Assembly: GCA_013112585.1 (NCBI GenBank)
Contig: JABFGH010000014.1
Coordinates: 46,235-110,234, forward strand
DNA: 64,000 nt
Source: Ignavibacteriota bacterium
GTDB lineage: Bacteria > Bacteroidota > Ignavibacteria > Ignavibacteriales > Melioribacteraceae
Reading direction: 5' to 3'
Shown piece by piece: positions 35,742 through 44,472 of this stretch. Made by a program: the position numbers and the translations under genes. The notes under the pieces are model-generated. The model saw only the letters and a list, made by a program, of their open reading frames with translations, had not been told where the DNA came from and did not search any database. Every line of letters starts with the position of its first letter. Within the stretch, counting starts at the first letter, position 1.

Positions 35742-36290
35742 ATGATGTACGAAAACATAAAAAAAATTTGGCCCGAAATTGAATGGATCAAAGACGAAGA
35801 AATAAAAGATAAAACTTATAAATGCTGGGAATATGCAATTGAGCATAGTGTTTTGTCTGCTGAGGATTTAGAGAAAATCCCTTTCTCTCTTTTAATTGAT
35901 GATTGCGATATTACTTTTATGAATCATAAAAGAACTGCAGTGCAATTGTCTGTTGATATTGCAAAAAGAATGGAAAAGAACTTCGGAACTAAAATTAATT
36001 GGGATTACTTAATCTCCGGAGCAATACTTATTGATGTCGGTAAACTTTTAGAATACGAAATGATAGACGGCAAACTTGGAACCAGCAGAGACGGTAAATT
36101 ATTACGTCATCCATTCAGCGGTGTTTCAATTGCAGATAGGTTCGGACTGCCATTTGATATTCAGCATATTATCGCATATCATTCAAAAGAAGGCGATCTC
36201 GGAAAACGAACTGTAGAATCAATTATTGTTCATCATGCTGATTTTGTCAGCTTTGAACCATTCCAAAATGCAAAATGCCTTAACGTTTGA
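35742..36290 (+). CDS. HD-domain-like protein with altered HD motif
   Basis: Start ATG 35742 (GAAGGA 5-7 nt upstream; the open frame extends to 35694). 182 aa. The fold looks like an HD phosphohydrolase: FMNHKRTAVQLSVDIAKRME, then AILIDVGKLLEY, HPFSGVSIADRFGLP, and IIVHHADF. At the place of the usual HDIGK signature it has IDVGK, so the metal-binding His is Ile here. Other histidines could still bind metal. It sits between isocitrate dehydrogenase and aconitase genes, but a metabolic role is only a guess. Confidence 0.7.
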   Translation: MMYENIKKIWPEIEWIKDEEIKDKTYKCWEYAIEHSVLSAEDLEKIPFSLLIDDCDITFMNHKRTAVQLSVDIAKRMEKNFGTKINWDYLISGAILIDVGKLLEYEMIDGKLGTSRDGKLLRHPFSGVSIADRFGLPFDIQHIIAYHSKEGDLGKRTVESIIVHHADFVSFEPFQNAKCLNV

Positions 36291-36431
36291 ATGTAGAGAC
36301 GTTGGAGACGTAAAGACGTAGAGAATTGGAAATGGAAGAAACATTTCGGTAATCGAAAATATCATTATATTAGTTATGCGTAACAATATGAATCAATCAA
36401 CTAATTTTATAAATATGGTTAGAAAATTGGG

Positions 36432-36791
36432 ATGTTAAACCTTGGTCATAAAAATTTGGATGTATTTAAGCGCAGCATTGAATTGACCAAAGAGATTTAT
36501 AGAATTACAACTCATTTTCCAAAAGAAGAAATATATGTTTTAGTTTCGCAATTAAGGAGAGCAGCTATCTCCATCCCCTCAAATATTTCGGAGGGATTTG
36601 CTCGTGAATCAAAAATTGAAACAAAACGCTTTCTTGATATTGCAAGATCATCATTAGTTGAACTTGATACACAAATTATTATATCAAATGAGTTTGGGTA
36701 TATTGCAGAAAAAGATTTGATTATAATTAATGAGTTGATTCAAAGAGTATTTTCAATGTTATCAAAACTAATAAATAAATATAAATATTAA
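36432..36791 (+). CDS. Four-helix bundle protein (23S rRNA intervening-sequence family)
   Basis: 119 aa, a complete member of the IVS/four-helix-bundle family: KNLDVFKRSIELTKEIY, LVSQLRRAAISIPSNISEGFAR, FLDIARSSLVELDTQI, and a final helix. First found inside 23S rRNA insertions, such genes are also scattered singly through genomes of this group, as here. Repeats of the TAATCG type lie on both sides, so it may have arrived as a small mobile passenger. Biochemical role unknown. Confidence 0.88.
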   Translation: MLNLGHKNLDVFKRSIELTKEIYRITTHFPKEEIYVLVSQLRRAAISIPSNISEGFARESKIETKRFLDIARSSLVELDTQIIISNEFGYIAEKDLIIINELIQRVFSMLSKLINKYKY

Positions 36792-36880
36792 CATTATCGA
36801 TTTTCGATTACCGATTATCGAAAACACTAAATCTTCAGAAAAAATTAATTGTTCATATCAATTTATCATTGGAAAAATAT

Positions 36881-38851
36881 ATGAGTCAAAATTTAATTGA
36901 AAAAATAGCACAAAAATTTGCAGTTGGACTTGATGATAATCAGAAAGTTCAAAGTGGAGATATAATTTCCATTCGCCCGGAACATGTTATGACACATGAT
37001 AATACCGGTGCAGTTATTCCAAAATTTAAAAGTATTGGTGCAACTAAATTTGCTAATCCCCGGCAAGTAGTTCATACACTTGATCATAATATTCAAGATA
37101 AGAGTGAAAAGAACTTAGCTAAATATAAAATGATAGAAGAGTTTTCAGAATCAATGGGCTGCGATTTTTATCCTGCCGGACGAGGTATCGGTCACCAAAT
37201 AATGTGCGAAGAAGGATATGCTTTTCCCGGGACAATGGTCGTCGCATCCGATAGCCACTCAAATATGTACGGCGGACTCGGAGTTTTAGGAACACCGATT
37301 GTTCGAACTGATGCCGCAGCAATTTGGGCAACAGGAAGAACATGGTGGCAGATTCCTCAAATAGCAAAAGTTGAATTAAAAGGAAAGCTTCAAAAAGGAG
37401 TTGTTGGCAAAGATGTTATTATTGCCCTTTGCGGTTACTTTAATAATGATGAAGTCCTTAATCATATGATTGAATTTGTAGCTGATGGAATTGCAGAATT
37501 AAATATTGATCAACGATTAACGATTGCCAACATGACAACCGAATGGGGAGCGCTCGGCGGAGTATTCCCGATTGATGATGTAACCATTAAATGGCTGGAA
37601 GATCGTGCTGCATTTGTAGCTGAAAGAGGTTTAGCCGGAGTTCCTTCTGATGCGGATGGAAACGGCAAACACCCTAGATTAAATAAGGAAAGAATTGAAT
37701 CTCTTAAAACGGATATTCCTCAGGCTGATCCTAATGCTTTCTATGCTAAGTCGATCGTGATTGATCTAAGTACAATTGAACCTTATATCTCCGGTCCTAA
37801 CTCAGTAAAAACTATGACATCAATTTCAGATATGCGAGAACGAAATTTAAAAGTTGATAAAGCATATCTGGTTTCATGTGTTAACAGCAGGGTTGATGAC
37901 ATTACCGAAGCTGCAGAAATTCTTAAAGGAAACAAAATTGCAGAAGGGGTAGAGTTTTACGTTGCGGCTGCTTCAAGTGAAGTTCAAGCGGAAAGTGAAA
38001 AGCGCGGTGATTGGCAAGTATTGCTCGATGCCGGTGCAACTCCCCTTCCTCCCGGATGCGGTCCCTGCATTGGTTTAGGTATGGGATTGCTGGAAGATGG
38101 CGAAGTTGGTATTTCCGCTACTAACAGAAATTTTAAAGGCAGAATGGGATCACCAAATGCTGAAGCATATTTAGCTTCACCTGCTGTTGTTGCTGCATCA
38201 GCACTAAAGGGTAAAATTGATTTTGATTGGTCCGGTGATTCGGGAAATCTTTCCGGGACAATAAATGTAAATAAAAAACCAAAACGAGAAGTTGGAGAAG
38301 TAAAAATATTAGATGGTTTTCCTGAATCAATTGAGGGCGGATTGATTTATTGTCATCAAGATAATATGAATACCGACGGAATTTATCCCGGCAAATATAC
38401 TTACGAAGACAGTTTCACTCCTGAAGATCAGGCAAGAGTTGTAATGGAAAATTATGATCCTGAATTTGCAGAATTAGTGGAAGAAGGTGATGTGCTTGCA
38501 GGCGGTTACAATTTCGGAACCGGAAGTTCAAGGGAGCAAGCTGCAACTGCTTTAAAGTATCGTGGAATTCAATTGGTCATTACCGGTTCAGCTAGCGCAA
38601 CTTATATGCGTAATGCTCTTAACAACGGATTCCTTGTTTTAGAAATTCCCGAATTCATTGATGAATTAAAATCGAAGTATGGAGATTCAAAATTATCAGT
38701 TAAAGCCGATACTAAAGTTAAAATTGATTTTAAGAAATCGAGTGTATTTTTTGATGATAAAGAATATTCTTTTACCCCGGTTGGTACTGCTGCACAAGAA
38801 CTTGTAGTTGTTGGCGGATTAGAAAACTGGGTTAAGAAAAATTTAGAATAG
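36881..38851 (+). CDS. Aconitase, homoaconitase (Lys4)-like subfamily
   Basis: I start at ATG 36881 (GGAAAA just upstream) and not at TTG 36869. 656 aa with all four aconitase domains in one chain. DSHSNMYGG, VSCVNSR and GCGPCIG supply the three [4Fe-4S] cysteines; the swivel domain has GYNFGTGSSREQAATAL. Stretches such as GTPIVRTDAAAIWATG, WWQIPQIAKVELKG and LTIANMTTEWGALGG resemble fungal homoaconitase Lys4 more than AcnA/AcnB. With isocitrate dehydrogenase and citrate lyase nearby, and no homocitrate synthase in view, I favour citrate-isocitrate interconversion. Confidence 0.83.
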   Translation: MSQNLIEKIAQKFAVGLDDNQKVQSGDIISIRPEHVMTHDNTGAVIPKFKSIGATKFANPRQVVHTLDHNIQDKSEKNLAKYKMIEEFSESMGCDFYPAGRGIGHQIMCEEGYAFPGTMVVASDSHSNMYGGLGVLGTPIVRTDAAAIWATGRTWWQIPQIAKVELKGKLQKGVVGKDVIIALCGYFNNDEVLNHMIEFVADGIAELNIDQRLTIANMTTEWGALGGVFPIDDVTIKWLEDRAAFVAERGLAGVPSDADGNGKHPRLNKERIESLKTDIPQADPNAFYAKSIVIDLSTIEPYISGPNSVKTMTSISDMRERNLKVDKAYLVSCVNSRVDDITEAAEILKGNKIAEGVEFYVAAASSEVQAESEKRGDWQVLLDAGATPLPPGCGPCIGLGMGLLEDGEVGISATNRNFKGRMGSPNAEAYLASPAVVAASALKGKIDFDWSGDSGNLSGTINVNKKPKREVGEVKILDGFPESIEGGLIYCHQDNMNTDGIYPGKYTYEDSFTPEDQARVVMENYDPEFAELVEEGDVLAGGYNFGTGSSREQAATALKYRGIQLVITGSASATYMRNALNNGFLVLEIPEFIDELKSKYGDSKLSVKADTKVKIDFKKSSVFFDDKEYSFTPVGTAAQELVVVGGLENWVKKNLE

Positions 38852-38886
38852 TTATTATATCTAAATAGAGTTTTAGATAAACTAAA

Positions 38887-38921
38887 AGTCATGCTAAGGC
38901 TCTCGAAGCATGGCTTTTTTA
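38887..38921 (+). terminator. Intrinsic terminator after the aconitase gene
   Basis: AGTCATGCT (38887-38895) pairs with AGCATGGCT (38907-38915) with one wobble pair, followed by TTTTTT. Closes the isocitrate dehydrogenase-aconitase row. Confidence 0.85.
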
Positions 38922-38980
38922 TTTTCATTTCGAAAGAATTAACTTTTGATACCTTCTCGGCAGCAGAATAAAAACCTTTG

Positions 38981-39038
38981 CACGCAAAGTCGCCAAGCCG
39001 CTAAGTATGTTTCCCTTGCGTCTCCGCGACTTTGCGTG
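38981..39038. repeat. Hairpin dispersed repeat (CACGCAAAGTCGC)
   Basis: Perfect 13-bp arms: CACGCAAAGTCGC (38981-38993) and GCGACTTTGCGTG (39026-39038), with a partly complementary interior. GC-richer than its surroundings. This type of word is a common dispersed intergenic hairpin in many bacteria. Confidence 0.75.
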
Positions 39039-39149
39039 ATTTGCTCTTGTTTTAATTTTCTCGACTTTCATTCAATTTTTATATATAATATCCCAACACA
39101 AGAAAATCTGCAAACAATATTTCTTTGAATATATATTTAAGGAGGAACA

Positions 39150-39599
39150 ATGCAGGTAGTCCACAATTTTGAAACCCCGCGTAATATTTTTGAAAAACTT
39201 ATCCGAAATGATGAACAGTTAGATATGTTTATGAACGGCGACAACATGTTCAACTTTGTTTCCACTGCATATCACTTAATGGAATGGATAAAGCGTTCAC
39301 CAATGCAGACCACTGAGCAGGTAAAAAGACTTGTAAGGAAAGCTGCACAGAACAGATACATTAAAATCTGCAAATTGATAATAACTGCAAAAGTTCATTA
39401 CAAAATTATTATTGAAGACCCCAAAATAGTTGATGGTCATGAGCCTGATTATACAACACGACCAATAAAGAGCGATAATCTATGCTACTATGAAGGATCA
39501 AAAATATTTAAGTTTGTGGTAGATGGAGTAGAATACGACCCATTCGAGTTTAAGCAGGAGATCGTTAATCTTTACTCTACTTTTTTTAAGGTCAAGTAA
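39150..39599 (+). CDS. Hypothetical cytosolic protein
   Basis: 149 aa behind a strong AAGGAGG ribosome site, so almost certainly translated. No signal peptide or membrane helix. An alpha-helical first half (IFEKLIRNDEQLDMFMNG, AYHLMEWIKRS, VKRLVRKAA) and a beta-rich second half (KLIITAKVHYKIIIEDP, KFVVDGVEYDPFEFK). I do not recognise a family. It is flanked by a hairpin repeat and a 312-bp gap. Confidence 0.75.
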   Translation: MQVVHNFETPRNIFEKLIRNDEQLDMFMNGDNMFNFVSTAYHLMEWIKRSPMQTTEQVKRLVRKAAQNRYIKICKLIITAKVHYKIIIEDPKIVDGHEPDYTTRPIKSDNLCYYEGSKIFKFVVDGVEYDPFEFKQEIVNLYSTFFKVK

Positions 39600-39911
39600 T
39601 TCAGTTGGAATTCTATTGTTATTCAGTGGTAATTCGGTTGTAGAAGTAATGCAATTCTCAGTTTACTAAATATGTGAAATTGACTGAATATTTATACATA
39701 ATTAAAATATGTGTTAAATAGACTTACATTTCTGATTAATCCAACAAACATTAATTTCTTTACAAATAATCATTGTTACTTGAAATACGATATTTTCAAT
39801 TCGGTATAATTTAATAACAGTTTTAGAAGATATTGTACGTTAAATAATGACTAATGATTTATTTTTCAATATTTTTGTGTATTGAATTATTCAAAATGAA
39901 AGGATCAAAAA
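39600..39911. other. 312-bp intergenic region
   Basis: AT-rich leader before the MmgE/PrpD gene. No hairpin terminator, RNA or coding frame seen. The last 20 bp contain the AAGGA ribosome site of the next gene. Confidence 0.5.
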
Positions 39912-41345
39912 ATGGAAAAAAGTATTGCAAGAACTATGGCGGAATTTGCGCTAAATCTAAAGTATGAAGACCTACCGGAAGAAGTGATTCATGAAGTTAA
40001 AAGATACCTTTATGATTCCGTTGGATGTGCTTACGGCGGCTACCACACAAAGGATGTAAACATTATCCGTGAAATTTATGATGACATGGGCGGAACGGAA
40101 GAAGCAACTCTTATTGGATTCGGAAATAAGATTCCGGCTGTAAATGCAACCTTAGTGAATTCGCTAATGATACGTGCTTTGGACTTCAACGACATCTACT
40201 GGAAAGAAGACCCTTCGCACCCATCGGATATTATTCCCGCAGCACTTTCTGTTGGTGAAATGGTTAACGCATCAATGGAAGAGATTATTGTAGCAATAGT
40301 TTTAGCTTATGAATTTGAAATGAGATTGTGCCTATTCGCAAAACCTGGCGTTCGTGAAAGAAAATGGCATCATGCAACTCTCACTCAATTTGTTTCCCCT
40401 ATTGTTGCAGGCAGACTATTAGGTTTAACAGAAGATGAAATGGTTAACGCAATCGGTATCAACGGTTCACACAATCATACAATCGGCTGCCCAACCGCGG
40501 GTAAATTAACAATGATGAAAAACACTGTTGATCCGATGGCTACTCAGTCAGGTGTGTTTGCTGCATTAATGGCTCAGAAAGGTTTCTCCGGTACAGAGAA
40601 AGTTTTTGAAGGTAAGGAAGGTTTCATGGATGCATTCGGCGGATGGGATTACAAAGAAGAAAAAGTAAAGCCCGTTAAAATGCAGGGACGAGAAGGATTA
40701 TCAGAATGGTCGTGGGATGTTGATGCTTTAATAGGCGGACTCGGGGACAGCTATAAAATAATGGAATGCGGAATGAAAGCATTTCCAACGGAAGCCCTTA
40801 CCCACACTCACCTATCAGCAACATTAAATGTAGTTACAAAAAATAATATCACTTATGATCAGATAAAGGAAGTTGAAATTACAACTTTTGCTCAAGCTTA
40901 TGATATTTTATTTGACCCGACTAAATACCGCCCCGAATCAAGAGAAACGGCGGATCACTCGCTGCCTTATTGTATTGCAGCCGCTTTGGTCGATCATAAA
41001 ATTACAACTCAATCATTTTCAGATGAAAAATTAAAAGATCCAAGAATATGGGAAGTGATTGATAAAATTAAAGGTATCGGGTCATTAGAGTTTGAAAAAA
41101 TGTTTCCTGCTAAACAGCCGTCAAATGTTATTGTTAGAACAACTGACGGAAGAGAGTTTTCAGAATACTTGGAGTACCCGAAAGGTGATCCAAGAGAACC
41201 AATGACTGAAGAAGATTTAGATAATAAATTTGCTGCACTTTCAACAGAGTTATTAACCGAAGAAAGAATGAAAGAAGTTAAAGAAGCAATATTCAATTGT
41301 GAGAAGATGAGTATTGGTGATTTTATGAAAATATTAACCGTTTAA
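39912..41345 (+). CDS. MmgE/PrpD family protein (2-methylcitrate dehydratase-like)
   Basis: 477 aa, all-helical N-terminal domain then the alpha/beta lid of the MmgE/PrpD family. Recognisable parts are YLYDSVGCAYGGY (here RYLYDSVGCAYGG), NSLMIRALDFNDIYW, HPSDIIPAALSVGE, and KAFPTEALTHTHLSAT. Known activities in the family are 2-methylcitrate dehydratase, cis-aconitate decarboxylase and iminodisuccinate epimerase. All act on small tricarboxylates or dicarboxylates, which fits the neighbouring aconitase and citrate lyase genes. No methylcitrate synthase or lyase is in the window, so the exact substrate is open. Confidence 0.85.
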   Translation: MEKSIARTMAEFALNLKYEDLPEEVIHEVKRYLYDSVGCAYGGYHTKDVNIIREIYDDMGGTEEATLIGFGNKIPAVNATLVNSLMIRALDFNDIYWKEDPSHPSDIIPAALSVGEMVNASMEEIIVAIVLAYEFEMRLCLFAKPGVRERKWHHATLTQFVSPIVAGRLLGLTEDEMVNAIGINGSHNHTIGCPTAGKLTMMKNTVDPMATQSGVFAALMAQKGFSGTEKVFEGKEGFMDAFGGWDYKEEKVKPVKMQGREGLSEWSWDVDALIGGLGDSYKIMECGMKAFPTEALTHTHLSATLNVVTKNNITYDQIKEVEITTFAQAYDILFDPTKYRPESRETADHSLPYCIAAALVDHKITTQSFSDEKLKDPRIWEVIDKIKGIGSLEFEKMFPAKQPSNVIVRTTDGREFSEYLEYPKGDPREPMTEEDLDNKFAALSTELLTEERMKEVKEAIFNCEKMSIGDFMKILTV

Positions 41346-41350
41346 GAATT

Positions 41351-41440
41351 GAACACTGATGACACAGATTAGACAGATAAACACAGATTTTAAATCAGTG
41401 TAAATCTGTTTGATCTGCGTTATCTGCGTTCTATTAAAAG
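41351..41440. repeat. Dispersed palindromic repeat, copy 1
   Basis: Left part GAACACTGATGACACAGAT and right part ATCTGCGTTATCTGCGTTC are near-complementary, with AAACACAGATTTTAAATC inside. A second copy lies at 48321-48408. Located between convergent genes, where it could also act as a weak terminator. Confidence 0.75.
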
Positions 41441-41457
41441 GAATATTAAACTTTAAA

Positions 41458-42105
41458 TCATAGATTAAAATTAATACCCGCCAAAATTGATATAAACTGA
41501 CTCGAATCAAAATTCAAATCTGCTCTATTATTATTAATTTCATCTAAATAGTATTGTGATGAAAAATTATATCGTGCAGTAAATACTGCATCAATATTTC
41601 GGCTTACATTAACATCAACACCAAGACCTAGGTTATATGCTAATCGCCAGCCGCTTAATTCTTTATCGATCACAAACTCATTGCTGCCGTCAGATACTTT
41701 TCCATTTACCTCAACCGAGTAATTATAGTAGCCGAACTCAAAGCTGGCAAAGGGCTTAACATCTTCAATACTTAGGTACCACTTAAATCCGCTTAAAACC
41801 GGTATAACAGTTGAGGGAATATCAATCTCTAAATTCCAGCCGGGGTTTTCATTCATGAACTTTGTCTTAACATCCGAGTCATTAAATCCAAAATACTGAT
41901 ACCCGGTGGTAAAATAAATTTGATAAATATGAGTTACATTATAAGAGAGAGTGCCTTCAAATGTGTAACCGGCATTAAAATAATCTGCAAATTCACCAAC
42001 AGGAATATTTGTACCCCCTTTCAATGATATTCCAAATCTACTCTGCCCGGACGATATAATTGCGGAAGAAAATAATATTGCTAAGATTATGATAGTTTTA
42101 TTCAT
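41458..42105 (-). CDS. Outer-membrane beta-barrel protein
   Basis: I start at ATG 42105 because AGGA lies upstream and a signal peptide begins there (MNKTIIILAILFSSAIISSGQ); the frame opens at 42183. 215 aa. Glycine and aromatic-rich strands in the OmpX/OMP_b-brl style (GTNIPVGEFADYFNAGYTFEG, cited in part as GEFADYFNAGYTF). It ends in ILAGINFNL, a normal barrel C-terminus. Second small barrel gene follows 100 bp later. Ligand unknown. Confidence 0.75.
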   Translation of the reverse strand: MNKTIIILAILFSSAIISSGQSRFGISLKGGTNIPVGEFADYFNAGYTFEGTLSYNVTHIYQIYFTTGYQYFGFNDSDVKTKFMNENPGWNLEIDIPSTVIPVLSGFKWYLSIEDVKPFASFEFGYYNYSVEVNGKVSDGSNEFVIDKELSGWRLAYNLGLGVDVNVSRNIDAVFTARYNFSSQYYLDEINNNRADLNFDSSQFISILAGINFNL

Positions 42106-42205
42106 GGTCATCCTAATTTGATAATTTAACATAGTCGATTTTAATGAGTTAGAAATGAAAAGATTTTTTTTATACTTATGCAATAGAAAAGATTATTAAA
42201 AATTG

Positions 42206-42769
42206 TTAAAACATTAATCCTACTCCAAAAGTAAATTCAAAACCAGTATTCATAGCATCTGTTTGATAGAAGTTAGATTGATAATTAGCAGAAAAATCCA
42301 ACAGCACTATATCTGTAAGGCTATATGTTATTCCGCCCCCAACTTGCCAAATATATTTTATAAGTGTACTCTTTTTATGTTCTCTTCTTAGATTAAGGTT
42401 TTCGAAAACTAAGTTGAGTCCATTTACAAATTGGACATACGGCATTATCTCTTCATCCCAAAAATAGTACTTAACACCTATTTCTATTGGTATTTCAACT
42501 AACGAACCTTCATCAGCTGTTATATTTTTTACAAGTTTATTTTTGATAAAACCGGATCTAAAATAGAGATGATAAAATTCCGTAACCGTAATGCCATAAC
42601 TTATATATCCGCCTGCAGCAGTGGACCAAGTATCATTAAATTTACCTATGTTATTGATATAGCTGCCTTCAATAACAATACGTTTATTTAATTTTATTTT
42701 TGATTGAGGAAAAATATCGCTTGATATAAATACAATAAACACAGAAAATATTAATAAGAATTGTTTCAT
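42206..42769 (-). CDS. Outer-membrane beta-barrel protein
   Basis: 187 aa. Signal peptide 1-22 (IFPQ), then short beta strands with the pattern of an 8-strand barrel (GGYISYGITVTEFYHLYFRS, and FEFTFGVGLMF at the end). Its layout parallels the barrel encoded at 41458-42105 (both have a FYHLYF/IYQIYF strand), so the two are probably distant paralogues. It follows the DUF3943 gene by 37 bp. Confidence 0.72.
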   Translation of the reverse strand: MKQFLLIFSVFIVFISSDIFPQSKIKLNKRIVIEGSYINNIGKFNDTWSTAAGGYISYGITVTEFYHLYFRSGFIKNKLVKNITADEGSLVEIPIEIGVKYYFWDEEIMPYVQFVNGLNLVFENLNLRREHKKSTLIKYIWQVGGGITYSLTDIVLLDFSANYQSNFYQTDAMNTGFEFTFGVGLMF

Positions 42770-42806
42770 ATATTTCTCAAAATAATAAAAATAGAATCTA
42801 CCAATT

Positions 42807-44384
42807 TTAATTTAGAAGCTTAGTTTTAAAAAATACCCTTAGTACAGGATGGTTCTTCTCTACATCGGGATGGTCATCATAGTAGCTGTATCTAAGATAA
42901 ATTCCGGTAGTTAAACCAAATGCAAAATAATCATTTAATGGATATTGAATAGTAAGCAGTGAAAAATTAATATTATGTTTGGAGCCGCTCGGTTCTGACT
43001 GAGTCCATATCCAGTTTCCAAAAAGTACTAATTTTAGATATTCCCAGTTTTTGTGTTTAAGTGCCAGCATAATATTCGATCCTAGCCCCGGTCCCATATC
43101 ATAAGCTCTTCCCTCTACAGGATCGCGGAAATAATCATTTGGGGTAGCCCCCATTAAAACTGCGGTTACACCTATACTTGTAATAAGATGGGTGTTTTGA
43201 CTTAAACTAAATTTTGAGAGAATATGAGGATAAAGACGGGTTGAGCCATAAAGAAAACCTTTAAATGTTGTGTCAGGTAAAGATATTACTTCTTGAATGA
43301 GGTTAATATAATTTAAGTTCAAGCTGAGATTCAAAAAGTGTTTATTTTTTATTAACTCACGACCAAATAAAAATCCGGAAGTATTTAAAGAAGTAAAATG
43401 CGGCAACCCGGATGAGATTGAAGTACTGAGTAAAAAATGGTCAAACGGTTTTTTTGCTTTAAAGAGATTACCATAAGATAATTCAAGTTCAAAAACACCA
43501 TCAATTTCCTTGCTGCTATATTTTTTATCCCCGGTTTTGTCTAAAGCCACGGTGCCGGAACTAAATGATATAAGAAAATCATCCGGCTTATGCAGTTTTG
43601 TATTAGGAAAAACTTTGCCCGTCTCCCCAGAAATTAGTCTATTGAAACCCCTGGCGGGATTTACTAAAGCGCCAAATATTTCAGAGATGGTTCTTTCAAA
43701 TCCTGTTGCAGTATTATCAGTAATCATGTGTGAAAGTTTGTAAGTTATTTCTCCCAGAGTGACTCCGCCCAGTCCTGTATATATCCAATCATTTATAGCC
43801 GGGCGATTATTTTCACCAAAAAATTCCCACATTGTGCTTCCGGCTAATGACCACCCAACCGATTCCCAAAAACTGTAGCCGTTTGTTCTGCCCACATTAA
43901 AATATAATGAGCCATGATAAGGATGGGCAAAATTATTGGTTAAAAAATTATCTCTGTCATATTCCCAGCCTTGTTCAAGATTTTGCCACCAAGACTGTAA
44001 GCCGATAATTGAAAAATCATCTGACGGATCTTCAAATTCTGTTATGTAATGTGTAAATGCCCACGGAATAATTTGTACAAGTGTAAGTTCACCGACTGCA
44101 ATAAAAAAATGTTTTTCTGATTCCCAGGGTTTATATCCGCTGATATAATTAGTTTGATTTGGAACAAATAGATTATAATTGGAAATAGGTTTATAAGCTA
44201 AACTGAGAGAGGGTGAGTGTTTAATAATATCATTCTTATTATATAAAAATGAATTTGTAAAATGCGTTTGTAAATTACCAGTAATTGCATTATGCTTTTG
44301 CGCTTTTAAATTTGCAACAATAATAACAAAAAGCATTATCGAGAATATATTTCTTAGCTTATTTTTATATAGTTTGTTTTTCAT
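42807..44384 (-). CDS. DUF3943 family outer-membrane protein
   Basis: I start at ATG 44384; TTG 44390 is the alternative. 525 aa. Signal peptide, then the DUF3943 core: WWQNLEQGWEYDRDNFLTNN, FAHPYHGSLYFNVGRTNGY, ESVGWSLAGSTMWEFFGEN and GEITYKLSHMI. The C-terminal half is barrel-like. In this group these genes often lie near other envelope genes. No function known. Minus-strand row with two small barrels. Confidence 0.83.
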   Translation of the reverse strand: MKNKLYKNKLRNIFSIMLFVIIVANLKAQKHNAITGNLQTHFTNSFLYNKNDIIKHSPSLSLAYKPISNYNLFVPNQTNYISGYKPWESEKHFFIAVGELTLVQIIPWAFTHYITEFEDPSDDFSIIGLQSWWQNLEQGWEYDRDNFLTNNFAHPYHGSLYFNVGRTNGYSFWESVGWSLAGSTMWEFFGENNRPAINDWIYTGLGGVTLGEITYKLSHMITDNTATGFERTISEIFGALVNPARGFNRLISGETGKVFPNTKLHKPDDFLISFSSGTVALDKTGDKKYSSKEIDGVFELELSYGNLFKAKKPFDHFLLSTSISSGLPHFTSLNTSGFLFGRELIKNKHFLNLSLNLNYINLIQEVISLPDTTFKGFLYGSTRLYPHILSKFSLSQNTHLITSIGVTAVLMGATPNDYFRDPVEGRAYDMGPGLGSNIMLALKHKNWEYLKLVLFGNWIWTQSEPSGSKHNINFSLLTIQYPLNDYFAFGLTTGIYLRYSYYDDHPDVEKNHPVLRVFFKTKLLN

Positions 44385-44472
44385 AATCAAATTTAAGTGA
44401 AAAGAAAGTTAGTTTTCTAACATAAGTTTTTATTTAAACAATACTTCACAAAATAGTTAGTATAATATTGTT

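Noticed and set aside
34458..38851. Lysine alpha-aminoadipate pathway (homoaconitase plus homoisocitrate dehydrogenase)
   Set aside because: The dehydrogenase keeps the Ser113-type isocitrate residue and the NADP pair, and no homocitrate synthase or LysX/LysW genes are in the window.
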